A stretch of DNA of 64,000 nucleotides from Paludibacter sp. (GTDB lineage: Bacteria; Bacteroidota; Bacteroidia; Bacteroidales; Paludibacteraceae), in the NCBI GenBank assembly GCA_031292575.1, contig JARLGX010000008.1, positions 152,028 to 216,027 of the forward strand, read 5' to 3'. A program made the translations under genes and the position numbers. The notes beneath the pieces were generated by a model that saw only the letters and a list, made by a program, of their open reading frames with translations, was not told the origin of the DNA and did not search any database. This document shows, in pieces, positions 8,223-17,651 of the stretch (position 1 is its first letter; the number at the start of each line of letters is the position of its first letter).

Positions 8223-9917
8223 ATGTTAAAAAAAGCTATTTTTGTTATTATACTTCTCGCTCCTATTTTTGCTTATTCCAAAAACAGCATTGTCGTCAAC
8301 GCGTTGAAAGAGCTCGATGTATGCATTGCCAAACGATCATCGTACGAGACGGTAAAAAAACAAAAAATTCAAACTCTAGAAGTTCAATTTCACAAAGAAA
8401 ATAGCTCATTAACCCACCGCTATAATTTATGTTCAGAGTTATATAACGAATATAGGTCTTATAAATATGACTCGGCTTATTCATACGCCGGACGTATGTT
8501 ACAAATGGCTGTAAAACTGAATAATCCGGATTTTATTGCTAATTCAAAAATTGCTCTCGCTTTCAGTTGTGTTTCAGCCGGTTTATACAAAGAAGCTTCT
8601 GAAATTTCAAATACAATTGACACAACCCAACTTCAGACAAATACCAAAGCTGATTTTTATTCATTCTTGTCGACTTTAAATATTAATATGGCTGATTTCT
8701 CTGCGGCTGAGCCATATTATAGTAAATACCGCGACAATTCTTTAAAATATTGTCGGTATTCAATTGCGTTATCAAATCAGGTTAGTCCAAATGAAATAAT
8801 GGCTAAGATTAGGATATGCCAACTTGAAGGCGATTTTCCGAAAGCAATTACAATAGCCAACCAATATCTCTCAACTGAACATCCCGGATTACATGATTAT
8901 GCCATAATTACGTCAACGTTAGGATTCTTTTATCAAACTGAAGGTGACACTACAAAAGCAATTGAATGCTTTTCGTCGGCCGCAATTGCTGACATTAAAC
9001 TTGCCACAAAAGAAACTTCAGCCATTCGGCAGTTGGCAGAATTACTTTATATTCAAGGCGATGTACAACGGGCGTATTCGTATGATATTCTGGCGTTAGA
9101 CGATGCTAACTTTTACAATGCACGTCAACGGAAAATTGAAGTTGGACGCGTTTTGCCAATTATCGAAGCAGGCAGATTTGAAATTATTAATGAGCAAAAG
9201 AACAAGCTGTTGATGTATTCGGGATTAATTTCGTTGCTTTTTATTTTATTTGTAATTGCCACACTCATAATTCTAAAACAAAAGAAAAGATTAAATTCTG
9301 CCCGTTTATTAATTCTTCAGCAAAATAAAGACTTATTGCAATCGAATGAGGAATTGACTGAAGTTCAGAAAATACTCAGCAAGCAAAACATTGATTTACT
9401 ACATATAAATGAACGATTAAAAGAAGCTCATCACATTAAAGATGAGTACATAGGCTATTTTTTTAGCACAAATTCTGCTTACTTAGAAAAATTAGAAGAT
9501 TATAGGAAAATGATTGCCCGAAAAATACGAAGCAGACAATTCGATCAATTGCTTGAACTTTCAACTTCTTCGGATTTACGGAAAGAGCGTGAAGAAATGT
9601 TTGCACTTTTCGACCAAATTTTTACAAAACTTTTTCCGGATTTTGTATCGCGTTACAATAAACTTTTTAACGAAGAAGATCGTGTAGTAATAAAATCGGA
9701 TGGAATACTTACGCCCGAAATACGGATATTTGCTTTAATTCGTCTGGGAATTACTGAAAGCGAGCGCATAGCCAACTTTCTTGATTTTTCGTTATCAACC
9801 GTAAAGAACTATAAGACGAAAGTAAAGAACCGCTCCATCATTCCAAATGAATTATTCGAGCATAAAATCATGGAAATAGAATCCGTAAAAACAGAAATTT
9901 CTGATAAAATAAATTAA
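8223..9917 (+). CDS. SusR-like membrane-spanning transcriptional regulator
   Basis: Probable activator of the adjacent starch locus. Layout over 564 residues: signal or anchor 1-19; a helical TPR-like region about 25-315; one transmembrane segment 329-351 (LLMYSGLISLLFILFVIATL); a coiled coil about 355-405; and a C-terminal domain with a helix-turn-helix at about 495-535 (LTPEIRIFALIRLGITESER, then LDFSLSTVKNY). This TPR-membrane-HTH layout is that of SusR and its relatives in Bacteroidota, which sense maltose or maltooligosaccharides in the periplasm and bind DNA in the cytoplasm. It lies 246 bp upstream of susC on the same strand and is closed by its own terminator. The ligand is inferred from the neighbours. 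Confidence 0.8.
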   Translation: MLKKAIFVIILLAPIFAYSKNSIVVNALKELDVCIAKRSSYETVKKQKIQTLEVQFHKENSSLTHRYNLCSELYNEYRSYKYDSAYSYAGRMLQMAVKLNNPDFIANSKIALAFSCVSAGLYKEASEISNTIDTTQLQTNTKADFYSFLSTLNINMADFSAAEPYYSKYRDNSLKYCRYSIALSNQVSPNEIMAKIRICQLEGDFPKAITIANQYLSTEHPGLHDYAIITSTLGFFYQTEGDTTKAIECFSSAAIADIKLATKETSAIRQLAELLYIQGDVQRAYSYDILALDDANFYNARQRKIEVGRVLPIIEAGRFEIINEQKNKLLMYSGLISLLFILFVIATLIILKQKKRLNSARLLILQQNKDLLQSNEELTEVQKILSKQNIDLLHINERLKEAHHIKDEYIGYFFSTNSAYLEKLEDYRKMIARKIRSRQFDQLLELSTSSDLRKEREEMFALFDQIFTKLFPDFVSRYNKLFNEEDRVVIKSDGILTPEIRIFALIRLGITESERIANFLDFSLSTVKNYKTKVKNRSIIPNELFEHKIMEIESVKTEISDKIN

Positions 9918-9944
9918 ATCAATCGTACACAACGAGTACTTTTT

Positions 9945-9970
9945 AAGGCATCCAACAGGATGCCTTTTTT
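9945..9970 (+). terminator. Terminator between the regulator and susC
   Basis: 9-bp GC-rich stem AAGGCATCC (9945-9953) with GGATGCCTT (9958-9966), tetraloop AACA, then four more T. It shows that susC is transcribed from its own promoter. Confidence 0.8.
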
Positions 9971-10057
9971 ATTTAAAATCAGCATCTTACTGCACATTTA
10001 ACTGTTTTAATTCGTACATTTTTTGTAATCACTCTTATAACTTATCGTTGCATCCAA

Positions 10058-10065
10058 TACATTTG
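10058..10065 (+). promoter_or_regulatory. -7 box of the susCDE operon
   Basis: TACATTTG, a perfect TAnnTTTG, 98 bp before the susC ATG. No TTTG is found 19-21 bp upstream, as expected for a promoter that needs an activator such as the SusR-like protein. I could not define an operator. Confidence 0.5.
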
Positions 10066-10163
10066 CAAGGTGAGTTACGGAAAATGCTTATTAATATATT
10101 TTCGTAATCATGAGAGGAAACCAAACAAATTGTTAAATTATTAACCTTTTAAATTTAATTAGT

Positions 10164-13133
10164 ATGAAATTGAAATTTCTGCTTATCGGCATCTTATTCA
10201 TGTTTGCCGGATTTACAGTAAACGCTCAAGGGCAATATACTGTAAAAAGTAAAGTTTTGGACGAACAAAGAGAGCCCTTACCTGGCGTAAGTATTCTCGA
10301 AGTGGGAACTCAAAATGGGACAATTACGGATGTCGACGGCAATTTTGTATTTAAAGTTGCTTCAGAGAAATCAGTAGTCAGAATTAGTTTTCTGGGCTAC
10401 AAGTCAATTGAGCTTTCTGTTAGCAAATTGACATCAAAAGTTATTTTGTCAGAAGAAGCTTCGGATCTTCAAGAAGTTGTGGTAGTTGGATATGAAACCT
10501 TACGAAAAAAAGACGTAACCGGTGCAGTGGCAAGTGTGACAAATGACAATCTGAACAAAGGAGCAACAACGAATCCACTTCAACAAATTGCCGGTAAGGC
10601 AGCAGGTGTAGTTATTACACAAACAGGGAGTGAACCGGGAACAAGCCCAAGTATCAGAATACGTGGTATTACATCTTTAATTGGAGGGAGCGATCCATTG
10701 GTAGTAATTGATGGAGTTCAGGGAAATGTTGATTTATTAAATCAATTACCTCCAAATGAAATTGAATCAGTTGATATTTTAAAAGACGCTTCGGCTACAG
10801 CCATTTATGGTTCAAGAGGTGCTGCTGGTGTAATTTTAGTAACAACTAAAAAAAGTGAATCAGGGTCTTCACAGATTGAGGTTAACAGCACTGTTTCAAT
10901 GGACATGATTTCAAAAAAACTCGATTTGCTTAGTGCAGATCAATGGCGGGCTCAAAGTGCCATATGGGGTGTTCCTGTTTCTGCCGATCATGGCTCAAAT
11001 ACAGACTGGTATGGATTATTAACTAAAACTGGTTATACACAAAATCATAGTATTGCCATTGGTGGCGGAACTAAAGAATTCAATTATCGAGCATCCCTTT
11101 CAGCAATTTTACAAGATGGTGTTGTTATCAACTCCAGCAATCAAAACTACATTGGACGTTTTCAGGCAACTCAAAAGGCATTGAATGATAAATTAATTCT
11201 ATCAGCAAATTTGAGTGCAAGTACAAGACAAAACACAGGAAGTCCCTCAAGTTTAGGCCGTGCTGATTTCACGTCTAACCTCATAAGCAATGCATACGTA
11301 AGCAAACCTACTGATCCTGTTTTAAACAGCAATGGTACTTATTTTTCAGATCCTAATGTATTTCAATATATTAACCCTTACGCCGTGGCTCAAACGGTTG
11401 TAAACAATCAAACTGTCAATAACTTTTTTGGAAATCTAAAAGCCGATTTAGAACTCACCAAAGGATTAACTGTTGGATGGTTTGGTAGCTGGAGAAAATT
11501 GGATGGTAACTCAGGGTATTATTTGCCTTCTGTATCAACTGTTCAATATGCGATTGACAACAATGGAGTAGCTAATATCAATAACTGGCACGAAGATGAA
11601 AAACTAACGGATATTAATGTAAACTTCAAGAGAACATTTGGCAATCATAGCATTGATGCAATAGCTGTTTACGAATGGCAGCGACAAACTTACAATGGTA
11701 ACTTCACTCAAATGAAAGGTTTCATTAATGATAATACTACTTATAATGCTTTGCAAAACGGAAATTTCACAACTATAGTACCGGGCGACATTAGTTCTTA
11801 TAAAAATGATCGTACGTTAGTTTCGTTTTTAGGTCGTGTAAATTACTCCTACATGAATCGTTACTTATTAACTCTTAGTATGAGACGTGATGGTTCTTCT
11901 GTATTTGGAGTTGATCATAAATGGGGAAATTTCCCTTCCGCTTCAGTTGCATGGAGAATGAGTGAAGAATCGTTTATGAAAGGTATTGAGTTTCTGAATG
12001 ATTTGAAACTACGTGTTGGATATGGAGTTACCGGTAATCAACAAGGATTATATCCACAACAATCTCAGCAATTAGCCGCAGCATCAGGACAAACTTATTT
12101 TGGTGGAAATCAAATAACTAATTATGCAATTTCACAAAATGGCAATGCCGATTTAAAATGGGAAACACGTGCACAAACAAATATCGGAGTTGATTTTGCT
12201 TTATTAAAGAGCCGTATTTCGGGTTCAATCGATGTGTATAGCGCTACTACATCAAACCTTTTGTTTAATTACACGGTACCACAACCTCCATATCCTTATG
12301 GAAGTATCGTTGCCAATGTTGGTAGCCTTTTGAACGAAGGTGTTGACGTGAACCTGAACTTTAAAGTAATCCAAACAAAAGATTTCAATTTTTCATTAAA
12401 CGGCAATCTGTCTCTTTTGAGAAATAAAGTTTTGACATTAAGTGGCAGTATCAATGGAGTTCCTTTAAATACAAATTATGTGCCTTGGGGAACCAATAGC
12501 TATTTAATTGTAGGTCAACCAGTCGGAGTTTTTAATATTTTGCAACATTTAGGCAAAGATGCAAGCAATTCAGAAACAGTTGTAGGCGAAAACCTAACTA
12601 CCGGAACAATTGATGCAGGCGATAGAAGCCCGAATCGTAAAATTGAAGGTTCGGCATTACCAACTTACACCTACGCTTTTTCTCCGGTATTATCCTATAA
12701 AAATTTTGATTTATCAATGTTATTCCGCGGTTCGGGAGGAAATAAAATTTACAACACGGTACGCCAAAAATTCAGTTATTTCGAAAGCCTTGGAAAACAG
12801 AACATGTTAGCGAGTGCTATCCCATTGGGATTATTTACATCTCAATACGCATCTGATTTGTGGCTGGAAGATGGATCGTTTTTACGTTTCGATAACCTGA
12901 CTGTAGGATACCGTTTCGATACGAAGCAATTAAAATATGTAAGTAACCTGCACCTATCATTAACGGCAACCAATCTTGCATTATTTACCAAATACACCGG
13001 ATTAGATCCTGAAATGAACGTAAGTGGAGCAAATGCAATTGGTGCCACTGGTGGAACCGGATTTGGAACTGATAATGGTATTTATCCTCGCACAACAACT
13101 ATTGCAGTTGGTTTAAATGTAACTCTTAAATAA
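10164..13133 (+). CDS. susC: SusC-like TonB-dependent outer-membrane transporter
   Basis: Outer-membrane importer that forms a lidded pore with SusD and draws oligosaccharides into the periplasm at the expense of TonB energy. The 989 residues show a signal peptide (MKLKFLLIGILFMFAGFTVNAQ), a carboxypeptidase-regulatory-like domain about 25-105 (KVLDEQREPLPGVSILE), the plug entry EVVVVGYETLRKKDVTGAV, the plug signature SIRIRGITSLIGGSDPLVVID, and a C-terminal 22-strand barrel. It starts a susC-susD-susE run, with 18 bp to susD. The alpha-glucan substrate is inferred from the following alpha-amylase and GH31 genes and the SusE-type starch-binding protein. Confidence 0.93.
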   Translation: MKLKFLLIGILFMFAGFTVNAQGQYTVKSKVLDEQREPLPGVSILEVGTQNGTITDVDGNFVFKVASEKSVVRISFLGYKSIELSVSKLTSKVILSEEASDLQEVVVVGYETLRKKDVTGAVASVTNDNLNKGATTNPLQQIAGKAAGVVITQTGSEPGTSPSIRIRGITSLIGGSDPLVVIDGVQGNVDLLNQLPPNEIESVDILKDASATAIYGSRGAAGVILVTTKKSESGSSQIEVNSTVSMDMISKKLDLLSADQWRAQSAIWGVPVSADHGSNTDWYGLLTKTGYTQNHSIAIGGGTKEFNYRASLSAILQDGVVINSSNQNYIGRFQATQKALNDKLILSANLSASTRQNTGSPSSLGRADFTSNLISNAYVSKPTDPVLNSNGTYFSDPNVFQYINPYAVAQTVVNNQTVNNFFGNLKADLELTKGLTVGWFGSWRKLDGNSGYYLPSVSTVQYAIDNNGVANINNWHEDEKLTDINVNFKRTFGNHSIDAIAVYEWQRQTYNGNFTQMKGFINDNTTYNALQNGNFTTIVPGDISSYKNDRTLVSFLGRVNYSYMNRYLLTLSMRRDGSSVFGVDHKWGNFPSASVAWRMSEESFMKGIEFLNDLKLRVGYGVTGNQQGLYPQQSQQLAAASGQTYFGGNQITNYAISQNGNADLKWETRAQTNIGVDFALLKSRISGSIDVYSATTSNLLFNYTVPQPPYPYGSIVANVGSLLNEGVDVNLNFKVIQTKDFNFSLNGNLSLLRNKVLTLSGSINGVPLNTNYVPWGTNSYLIVGQPVGVFNILQHLGKDASNSETVVGENLTTGTIDAGDRSPNRKIEGSALPTYTYAFSPVLSYKNFDLSMLFRGSGGNKIYNTVRQKFSYFESLGKQNMLASAIPLGLFTSQYASDLWLEDGSFLRFDNLTVGYRFDTKQLKYVSNLHLSLTATNLALFTKYTGLDPEMNVSGANAIGATGGTGFGTDNGIYPRTTTIAVGLNVTLK

Positions 13134-13151
13134 CACTTAAAATCAGGTAAA

Positions 13152-14657
13152 ATGAAAAAGATAATAACCCTAGCATTATTTGCAGCATTGATAATGCAAA
13201 GTTGTACGAATGTAGATGAAGTTGTGTACGACAAGTATGTCGCTACGGATTTTTACTCCTCACCTACCGGTGCCGATGTTGCACTGGCAAATGTTTATGC
13301 ACAAATTCCGGGGAACTGGGGTGGTGTAGGATATGCAGGAGCTGACAATGGATGGTATGATGTAAACAGCATGTCAACTGATGAACAAGTAGTTCCACAC
13401 CGTACTACCGGTGACTGGGAACTTACATTTGCACAAATGTATTTGCGCGAATGGTTACCCGATCATTCTCAAATAACAAACACCTGGAACTGGTTATATA
13501 AATCGGTCTTCAGTGCCAATCTGGCTGTTGATTTACTTGAAAAGGCAAAAGCCGATCCGTCAAAAATAGCTGAAGCACACGTTTTGAGAGATTTCTTTTA
13601 TTATTTATTGATAGATGACTTTGGAAACGTACCATTCTTTACCGACAATAATATCACGGTTGATAAAATGCCACAAAAAAGCCGTGCTGAAATTTTCAAT
13701 TACATTCTTACCGATTTGAAAGACAATATTGATAAACTTTCAACAGTAAGGGGAGGCACATACTATGGGAGGTTTAATAAATGGGCCGGATATGCTTTGC
13801 TAGCCAAATTATACTTGAATGCAGGAGTATATACCGGAACCCCAATGTGGGCTGAATGTATTTCAGCATGCGATGTAGTAACTTCAGGCGGATTTACCCT
13901 GCACTCGGGAGCTTTGGATGCCTCTAATCCTCTTGGTTCTAAATACTTCGAACTTTTTGGCAATGTTTGTCCCGACGATGAAACTATTCTTGCTATTTAT
14001 ACCACAGTAGATGTTGTGGGAAGAAACATATTTACCGTACGCAGTTTTGGCGGTACTGATGGAACTAATTTATTGGGATACAGTGCCTGGAATGGATCAA
14101 TTGTACCGCGTGATTATGTAGATAAATTTGCTGACAACGATATCCGCAAACATCAGTTCAGATATGGAGCAAATCCATTCGGACCTCAACCTGCAGGGTT
14201 TATCAACTATTCGCTGGATGTAGCTAATCTGGACAATCCGGGTGCAGCACCCAATGATGGCGCAAGAGATCAGAAATTCTGGCCGGCTGCACCAGCCAAC
14301 AGTGGTGGAGCTTCCAACGATTTCCCCATTTATCGTTATGCTGATATTATGTTGATGAAAGCTGAATGCTTAGTTCGTACAAACGATGCAACAGATGCAA
14401 AGCCATTGGTAGACGCTATACGTGTACGTGCGGGATTAACCGGCTTGACTGCCAATCCAACATTAACTGACATTTATAATGAAAGAGGTTTTGAACTTTC
14501 GTGGGAAGGTCATCGCAGGGAAGACATGATTCGTTTTGGGACATTTACGTTAGCTCATGGATTAGCTCCAGCAGTTGACGATCATTTTAAATTGTTCCCA
14601 ATTCCTACTTCGGCATTAAATGCAAATACTAAACTTGTACAAAATCCAGGTTATTGA
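13152..14657 (+). CDS. susD: SusD-like surface glycan-binding lipoprotein
   Basis: Surface lipoprotein that covers the SusC pore and binds the glycan. Signal peptide with lipobox LIMQSC places the lipidated Cys at residue 18. The TPR-like fold of the family is recognisable: an N-terminal region with WNWLYKSVFSANLAVDLLEK, the tetratricopeptide helices, and the conserved C-terminal ERGFELSWEGHRREDMIRFG. 501 residues is a normal length. It follows susC by 18 bp. Substrate contacts cannot be read directly; starch is inferred from the locus. Confidence 0.92.
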   Translation: MKKIITLALFAALIMQSCTNVDEVVYDKYVATDFYSSPTGADVALANVYAQIPGNWGGVGYAGADNGWYDVNSMSTDEQVVPHRTTGDWELTFAQMYLREWLPDHSQITNTWNWLYKSVFSANLAVDLLEKAKADPSKIAEAHVLRDFFYYLLIDDFGNVPFFTDNNITVDKMPQKSRAEIFNYILTDLKDNIDKLSTVRGGTYYGRFNKWAGYALLAKLYLNAGVYTGTPMWAECISACDVVTSGGFTLHSGALDASNPLGSKYFELFGNVCPDDETILAIYTTVDVVGRNIFTVRSFGGTDGTNLLGYSAWNGSIVPRDYVDKFADNDIRKHQFRYGANPFGPQPAGFINYSLDVANLDNPGAAPNDGARDQKFWPAAPANSGGASNDFPIYRYADIMLMKAECLVRTNDATDAKPLVDAIRVRAGLTGLTANPTLTDIYNERGFELSWEGHRREDMIRFGTFTLAHGLAPAVDDHFKLFPIPTSALNANTKLVQNPGY

Positions 14658-14679
14658 TATAGAAACAATTAATTCAAAA

Positions 14680-14751
14680 CAGCAGCACAGGCATGGGTAC
14701 TGATTAAATATCAGATTGTGGGTACTTTAATTTTTACCGGCTTAGCTGCTG
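14680..14751 (+). other. Structured susD-susE intercistronic region
   Basis: CAGCAGC (14680-14686) can pair with GCTGCTG (14745-14751), enclosing two copies of GGGTAC (14695-14700 and 14720-14725). No T-run follows. It may be a processing or stabilising structure that sets different mRNA levels for susCD and susE; this is a weak call. Confidence 0.3.
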
Positions 14752-14813
14752 AATTGAACGATTTATTAATTGGATTTTTATTGAAAATTTAATTTACTAT
14801 TAAAATGAATCTT

Positions 14814-15914
14814 ATGAAAAAATATATTATAAGGACACTGTATGTGTTTTTTGCTTTAATCCTATTTGCATCGTGCGATAACAATGCAGAAATAACGAAA
14901 CTGGGAATTATAAATTTCCCTCAAACGTTTAAATCTTCAACTAATTCTGTAGTAATTACGGCAGCTAACGATTCCACATCAGTTATCTCTTTCAATTGGC
15001 CATCTGTAACTTATGGAATAAAAGCTCCGGTTACATACTCGTTGCAATTTGATGTTCCCTCCGACACATTAACTACCACTCCGTGGTCAAAAGCCGTAGA
15101 AGTAACAGTTGGAAACGATGTACTTACGAAGTCGATGTTAGGTACCGACCTTAACAAAATCGCTCTCAATAGTTTGGGATTAACATCCGGTGTGGCAGGC
15201 GATGTTGTTGTTCGGGTAAAATCGTACGTTGACCGTGCAGCATATTCCAACGTGATAACTTTGAGTGTAAATCCATACGTTCCGCCGGTAGTTGTTGTAG
15301 GTTATCCATCATTGTGGGTTCCGGGCGATTATCAGGGTTGGAATCCGGCTACAGCCCCAACTATTGTTTCGGTAAATTCTGATAAATTGTACGAAGGATA
15401 TATCAATATACCTGCCGGCGGGACCTTACAGTACAAATATACTGCTCAGGCCAACTGGACTCCAATGGCTTATGGCGACGGAGGAAGCGGAACTTTGATA
15501 GAAGCAAATTATTCAGGTGGAAACTTTACAGCTCCTTCGGCCGGATACTACGAATTATCTGCCAATCTCAACACCATGACGTGGACAGCAACCAAAACAA
15601 CCTGGTCAATTCTGGGAGATGCAACGCCGGGACTTTGGGCAACTGACACTGAAATGAACTACGATGCAACCAATCAGGTATGGACAGTTACCTGCAATAT
15701 GGTTTCAACAGGGTCATTTAAATTCCGTGCCAATGATGCCTGGAAAATTGACTTTGGAATTGATAGCACCGGGAAGCTGGCTTATGCCGATAATCCTCTG
15801 TATCCATACAATGGCAACCTGTCTAATCTTACAGTTCCAACAAGTGGTAATTATACCATTACACTGGATTTGCACATTGCCGGGCAATATACATACACAT
15901 TGAAGAAAAATTAA
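14814..15914 (+). CDS. susE: SusE-like starch-binding outer-membrane lipoprotein
   Basis: Surface lipoprotein with tandem starch-binding modules that helps hold alpha-glucan at the cell surface. I prefer the second ATG (14814), giving MKKYIIRTLYVFFALILFASC with a lipobox; the upstream ATG at 14805 adds only three residues. An N-terminal SusE/Ig-like domain is followed by a PYVPPVVVVGYPSLWVPGDY linker and two similar beta-sandwich modules (one around YQGWNPATAPTIVSVNSD, one around TWSILGDATPGLWATD). This matches SusE (two modules) rather than SusF (three). It is the third gene of the Sus operon and ends in front of a strong terminator. Confidence 0.85.
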   Translation: MKKYIIRTLYVFFALILFASCDNNAEITKLGIINFPQTFKSSTNSVVITAANDSTSVISFNWPSVTYGIKAPVTYSLQFDVPSDTLTTTPWSKAVEVTVGNDVLTKSMLGTDLNKIALNSLGLTSGVAGDVVVRVKSYVDRAAYSNVITLSVNPYVPPVVVVGYPSLWVPGDYQGWNPATAPTIVSVNSDKLYEGYINIPAGGTLQYKYTAQANWTPMAYGDGGSGTLIEANYSGGNFTAPSAGYYELSANLNTMTWTATKTTWSILGDATPGLWATDTEMNYDATNQVWTVTCNMVSTGSFKFRANDAWKIDFGIDSTGKLAYADNPLYPYNGNLSNLTVPTSGNYTITLDLHIAGQYTYTLKKN

Positions 15915-15924
15915 AAATGAGATT

Positions 15925-15959
15925 TAATAAGTCCTCCTCGCAATGAGGAGGACTTATTA
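15925..15959 (+). terminator. Hairpin ending the susCDE transcript
   Basis: 15-bp perfect stem (15925-15939 with 15945-15959) and loop GCAAT, 10 bp after the susE stop. There is no T-run, so it may work as an mRNA 3'-end stabiliser; the presence of a full promoter downstream supports a transcript end here. Confidence 0.6.
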
Positions 15960-16019
15960 TTGATAAAGAATATTATAAACGAAACTTAAACCTTAGAAAT
16001 GTCGTTGATATATTCACTA

Positions 16020-16050
16020 TTTGGTACATCTAAAATAAAGTCTAACTTTG
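16020..16050 (+). promoter_or_regulatory. Consensus promoter for the alpha-amylase gene
   Basis: TTTG (16020-16023), exactly 19 bp, then TAACTTTG (16043-16050): a perfect match to the Bacteroidota -33/-7 consensus. The start site would be near 16057, 24 nt before the ATG. The amylase can therefore be expressed independently of susCDE. Confidence 0.85.
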
Positions 16051-16080
16051 AAATCAGTATTAACGATAAAAAAATAATCC

Positions 16081-17478
16081 ATGAATAAGCTTAATTTTAA
16101 ATCAAAAACAAACGTGTTGAACACCATCATTATAGCTACCATGTTAACGTTGGGAAGTTGTGGTACTGCATCCAACACCCCTGTTCCCCCAATTTCACCG
16201 GTTAATCAAGACCCAGCTCAATATGGAACACCTTTTACCGGAGTTCCCGATGCCCGCGATGCGTCAATTTATCAGGTAAATATGCGTTGCTTCAGCTCTA
16301 CTCATGACTTTCAGGGAGTTATTTCTCGCCTCGATTCTATCAAAAGCCTGGGAATAAATGTAATCTACCTGATGCCGATTTATCCGGTAGGTATTTTAAA
16401 ATCAGTGAACTCACCTTATTGCGTAAGGGATTATAAAGCGGTGAATAGTGAATTCGGGACATTAACCGACTTGCGAAGTTTAATTGACGGAGCGCATTCC
16501 CGCGGTATGTCAGTTATATTAGATTGGGTGGCAAACCATACTTCGTGGGATAATGCCTGGATAACTGCCTATCCTTCCTGGTACGTTCAAAATGCCGGAG
16601 GAGTAATTCAAAGTCCAAACGGTTGGAATGATGTGGCGCAATTAAATTTTCAAAATCAAGACATGCGTGCGGCAATGATTAAAGCTATGAAGTATTGGGT
16701 ATTCACGGCCAATTGCGATGGTTTCCGCTGCGATTATGCCGATGGACCTCCCGCTGATTTTTGGACACAAGCCATTGATACGCTTCGGAATATTTCAACC
16801 CATAAACTGCTTATGCTTGCCGAAAGCGATAACAGTGCACTTTTCTCAGCCGGATTTAATTATACATTTGGGTTTAATTTTTATGGCCAAATGAAAACCA
16901 TATTTAGCAGCAATAAACCCGTAACAAACATTGACAACCTGAATACGTCGGAATATAGCGGTGCCAGTGGAAGCAATATGGTGGTAAGGTATCTGACCAA
17001 CCATGATGTAAATGGCTCCGATGGCACTCCATTAAGTTTGTTTGGCGGAAGTACCGGGTCTATGGCAGCGTTTGTAGTGGCAGCTTATATGAAAGGTGTG
17101 CCCATGATTTATAACGGGCAAGAAGTAGGAACACCCGTTCAATTGGTTTTCCCATTCACTAATCAGCAAATTAACTGGACATTGAATCCTTCGATGGTTG
17201 CCGAATATAAAAAGATACTGGCATTCAGAAACAACAGCGTTGCCATTCGACGGGGTACGCTGACATCCTACGACAATGCAGATATATGTGCATTTACAAA
17301 AACATCGGGAACTGAAACCGTTTTTGTAATTAGCAATCTGCGCAATGCCAGCATCAATTTTACACTGCCTGCTGCAGTGGCAAGTTCGGTTTGGAACGAT
17401 GCTTTTACCGGAAACTCCGTAACTTTAAATACACAACTTACTTTATTGCCCTATTCGTATATGGTATTGAAAAAGTAG
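16081..17478 (+). CDS. GH13 alpha-amylase lipoprotein (SusG-like role)
   Basis: Alpha-amylase that cleaves internal alpha-1,4 bonds, anchored in the outer membrane. The lipobox LTLGSC puts the lipidated Cys at residue 27. All four GH13 regions are visible: DWVANH (148-153), GFRCDYADG with nucleophile Asp218, LAESD with acid/base Glu248, and YLTNHD with Asp309. Length 465 is short for the family, and no separate starch-binding domain is present; SusE and the Sus complex may supply binding. It has its own consensus promoter. It is followed by a terminator and the GH31 gene. SusG is the functional analogue by location, but orthology cannot be claimed. Confidence 0.9.
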   Translation: MNKLNFKSKTNVLNTIIIATMLTLGSCGTASNTPVPPISPVNQDPAQYGTPFTGVPDARDASIYQVNMRCFSSTHDFQGVISRLDSIKSLGINVIYLMPIYPVGILKSVNSPYCVRDYKAVNSEFGTLTDLRSLIDGAHSRGMSVILDWVANHTSWDNAWITAYPSWYVQNAGGVIQSPNGWNDVAQLNFQNQDMRAAMIKAMKYWVFTANCDGFRCDYADGPPADFWTQAIDTLRNISTHKLLMLAESDNSALFSAGFNYTFGFNFYGQMKTIFSSNKPVTNIDNLNTSEYSGASGSNMVVRYLTNHDVNGSDGTPLSLFGGSTGSMAAFVVAAYMKGVPMIYNGQEVGTPVQLVFPFTNQQINWTLNPSMVAEYKKILAFRNNSVAIRRGTLTSYDNADICAFTKTSGTETVFVISNLRNASINFTLPAAVASSVWNDAFTGNSVTLNTQLTLLPYSYMVLKK

Positions 17479-17544
17479 AAATTACAAAATTATAGGTATT
17501 GGTTTTAGTTGATTTTAGTTGGTTAATTATTTGTTTTTTAAAGA

Positions 17545-17593
17545 AATAAGGGTTAGGTTTCATGCTCCTAACCCTTATTATCCAGTTTTTTTT
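17545..17593 (+). terminator. Terminator after the alpha-amylase
   Basis: 13-bp perfect stem (17545-17557 with 17567-17579), 9-nt loop, and eight T at 17586-17593 six bases after the stem. Confidence 0.75.
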
Positions 17594-17651
17594 GCATGCA
17601 TAGAACATTTATTCAGAAAGTTATTAGTTATAATATTAAACGTATATTACA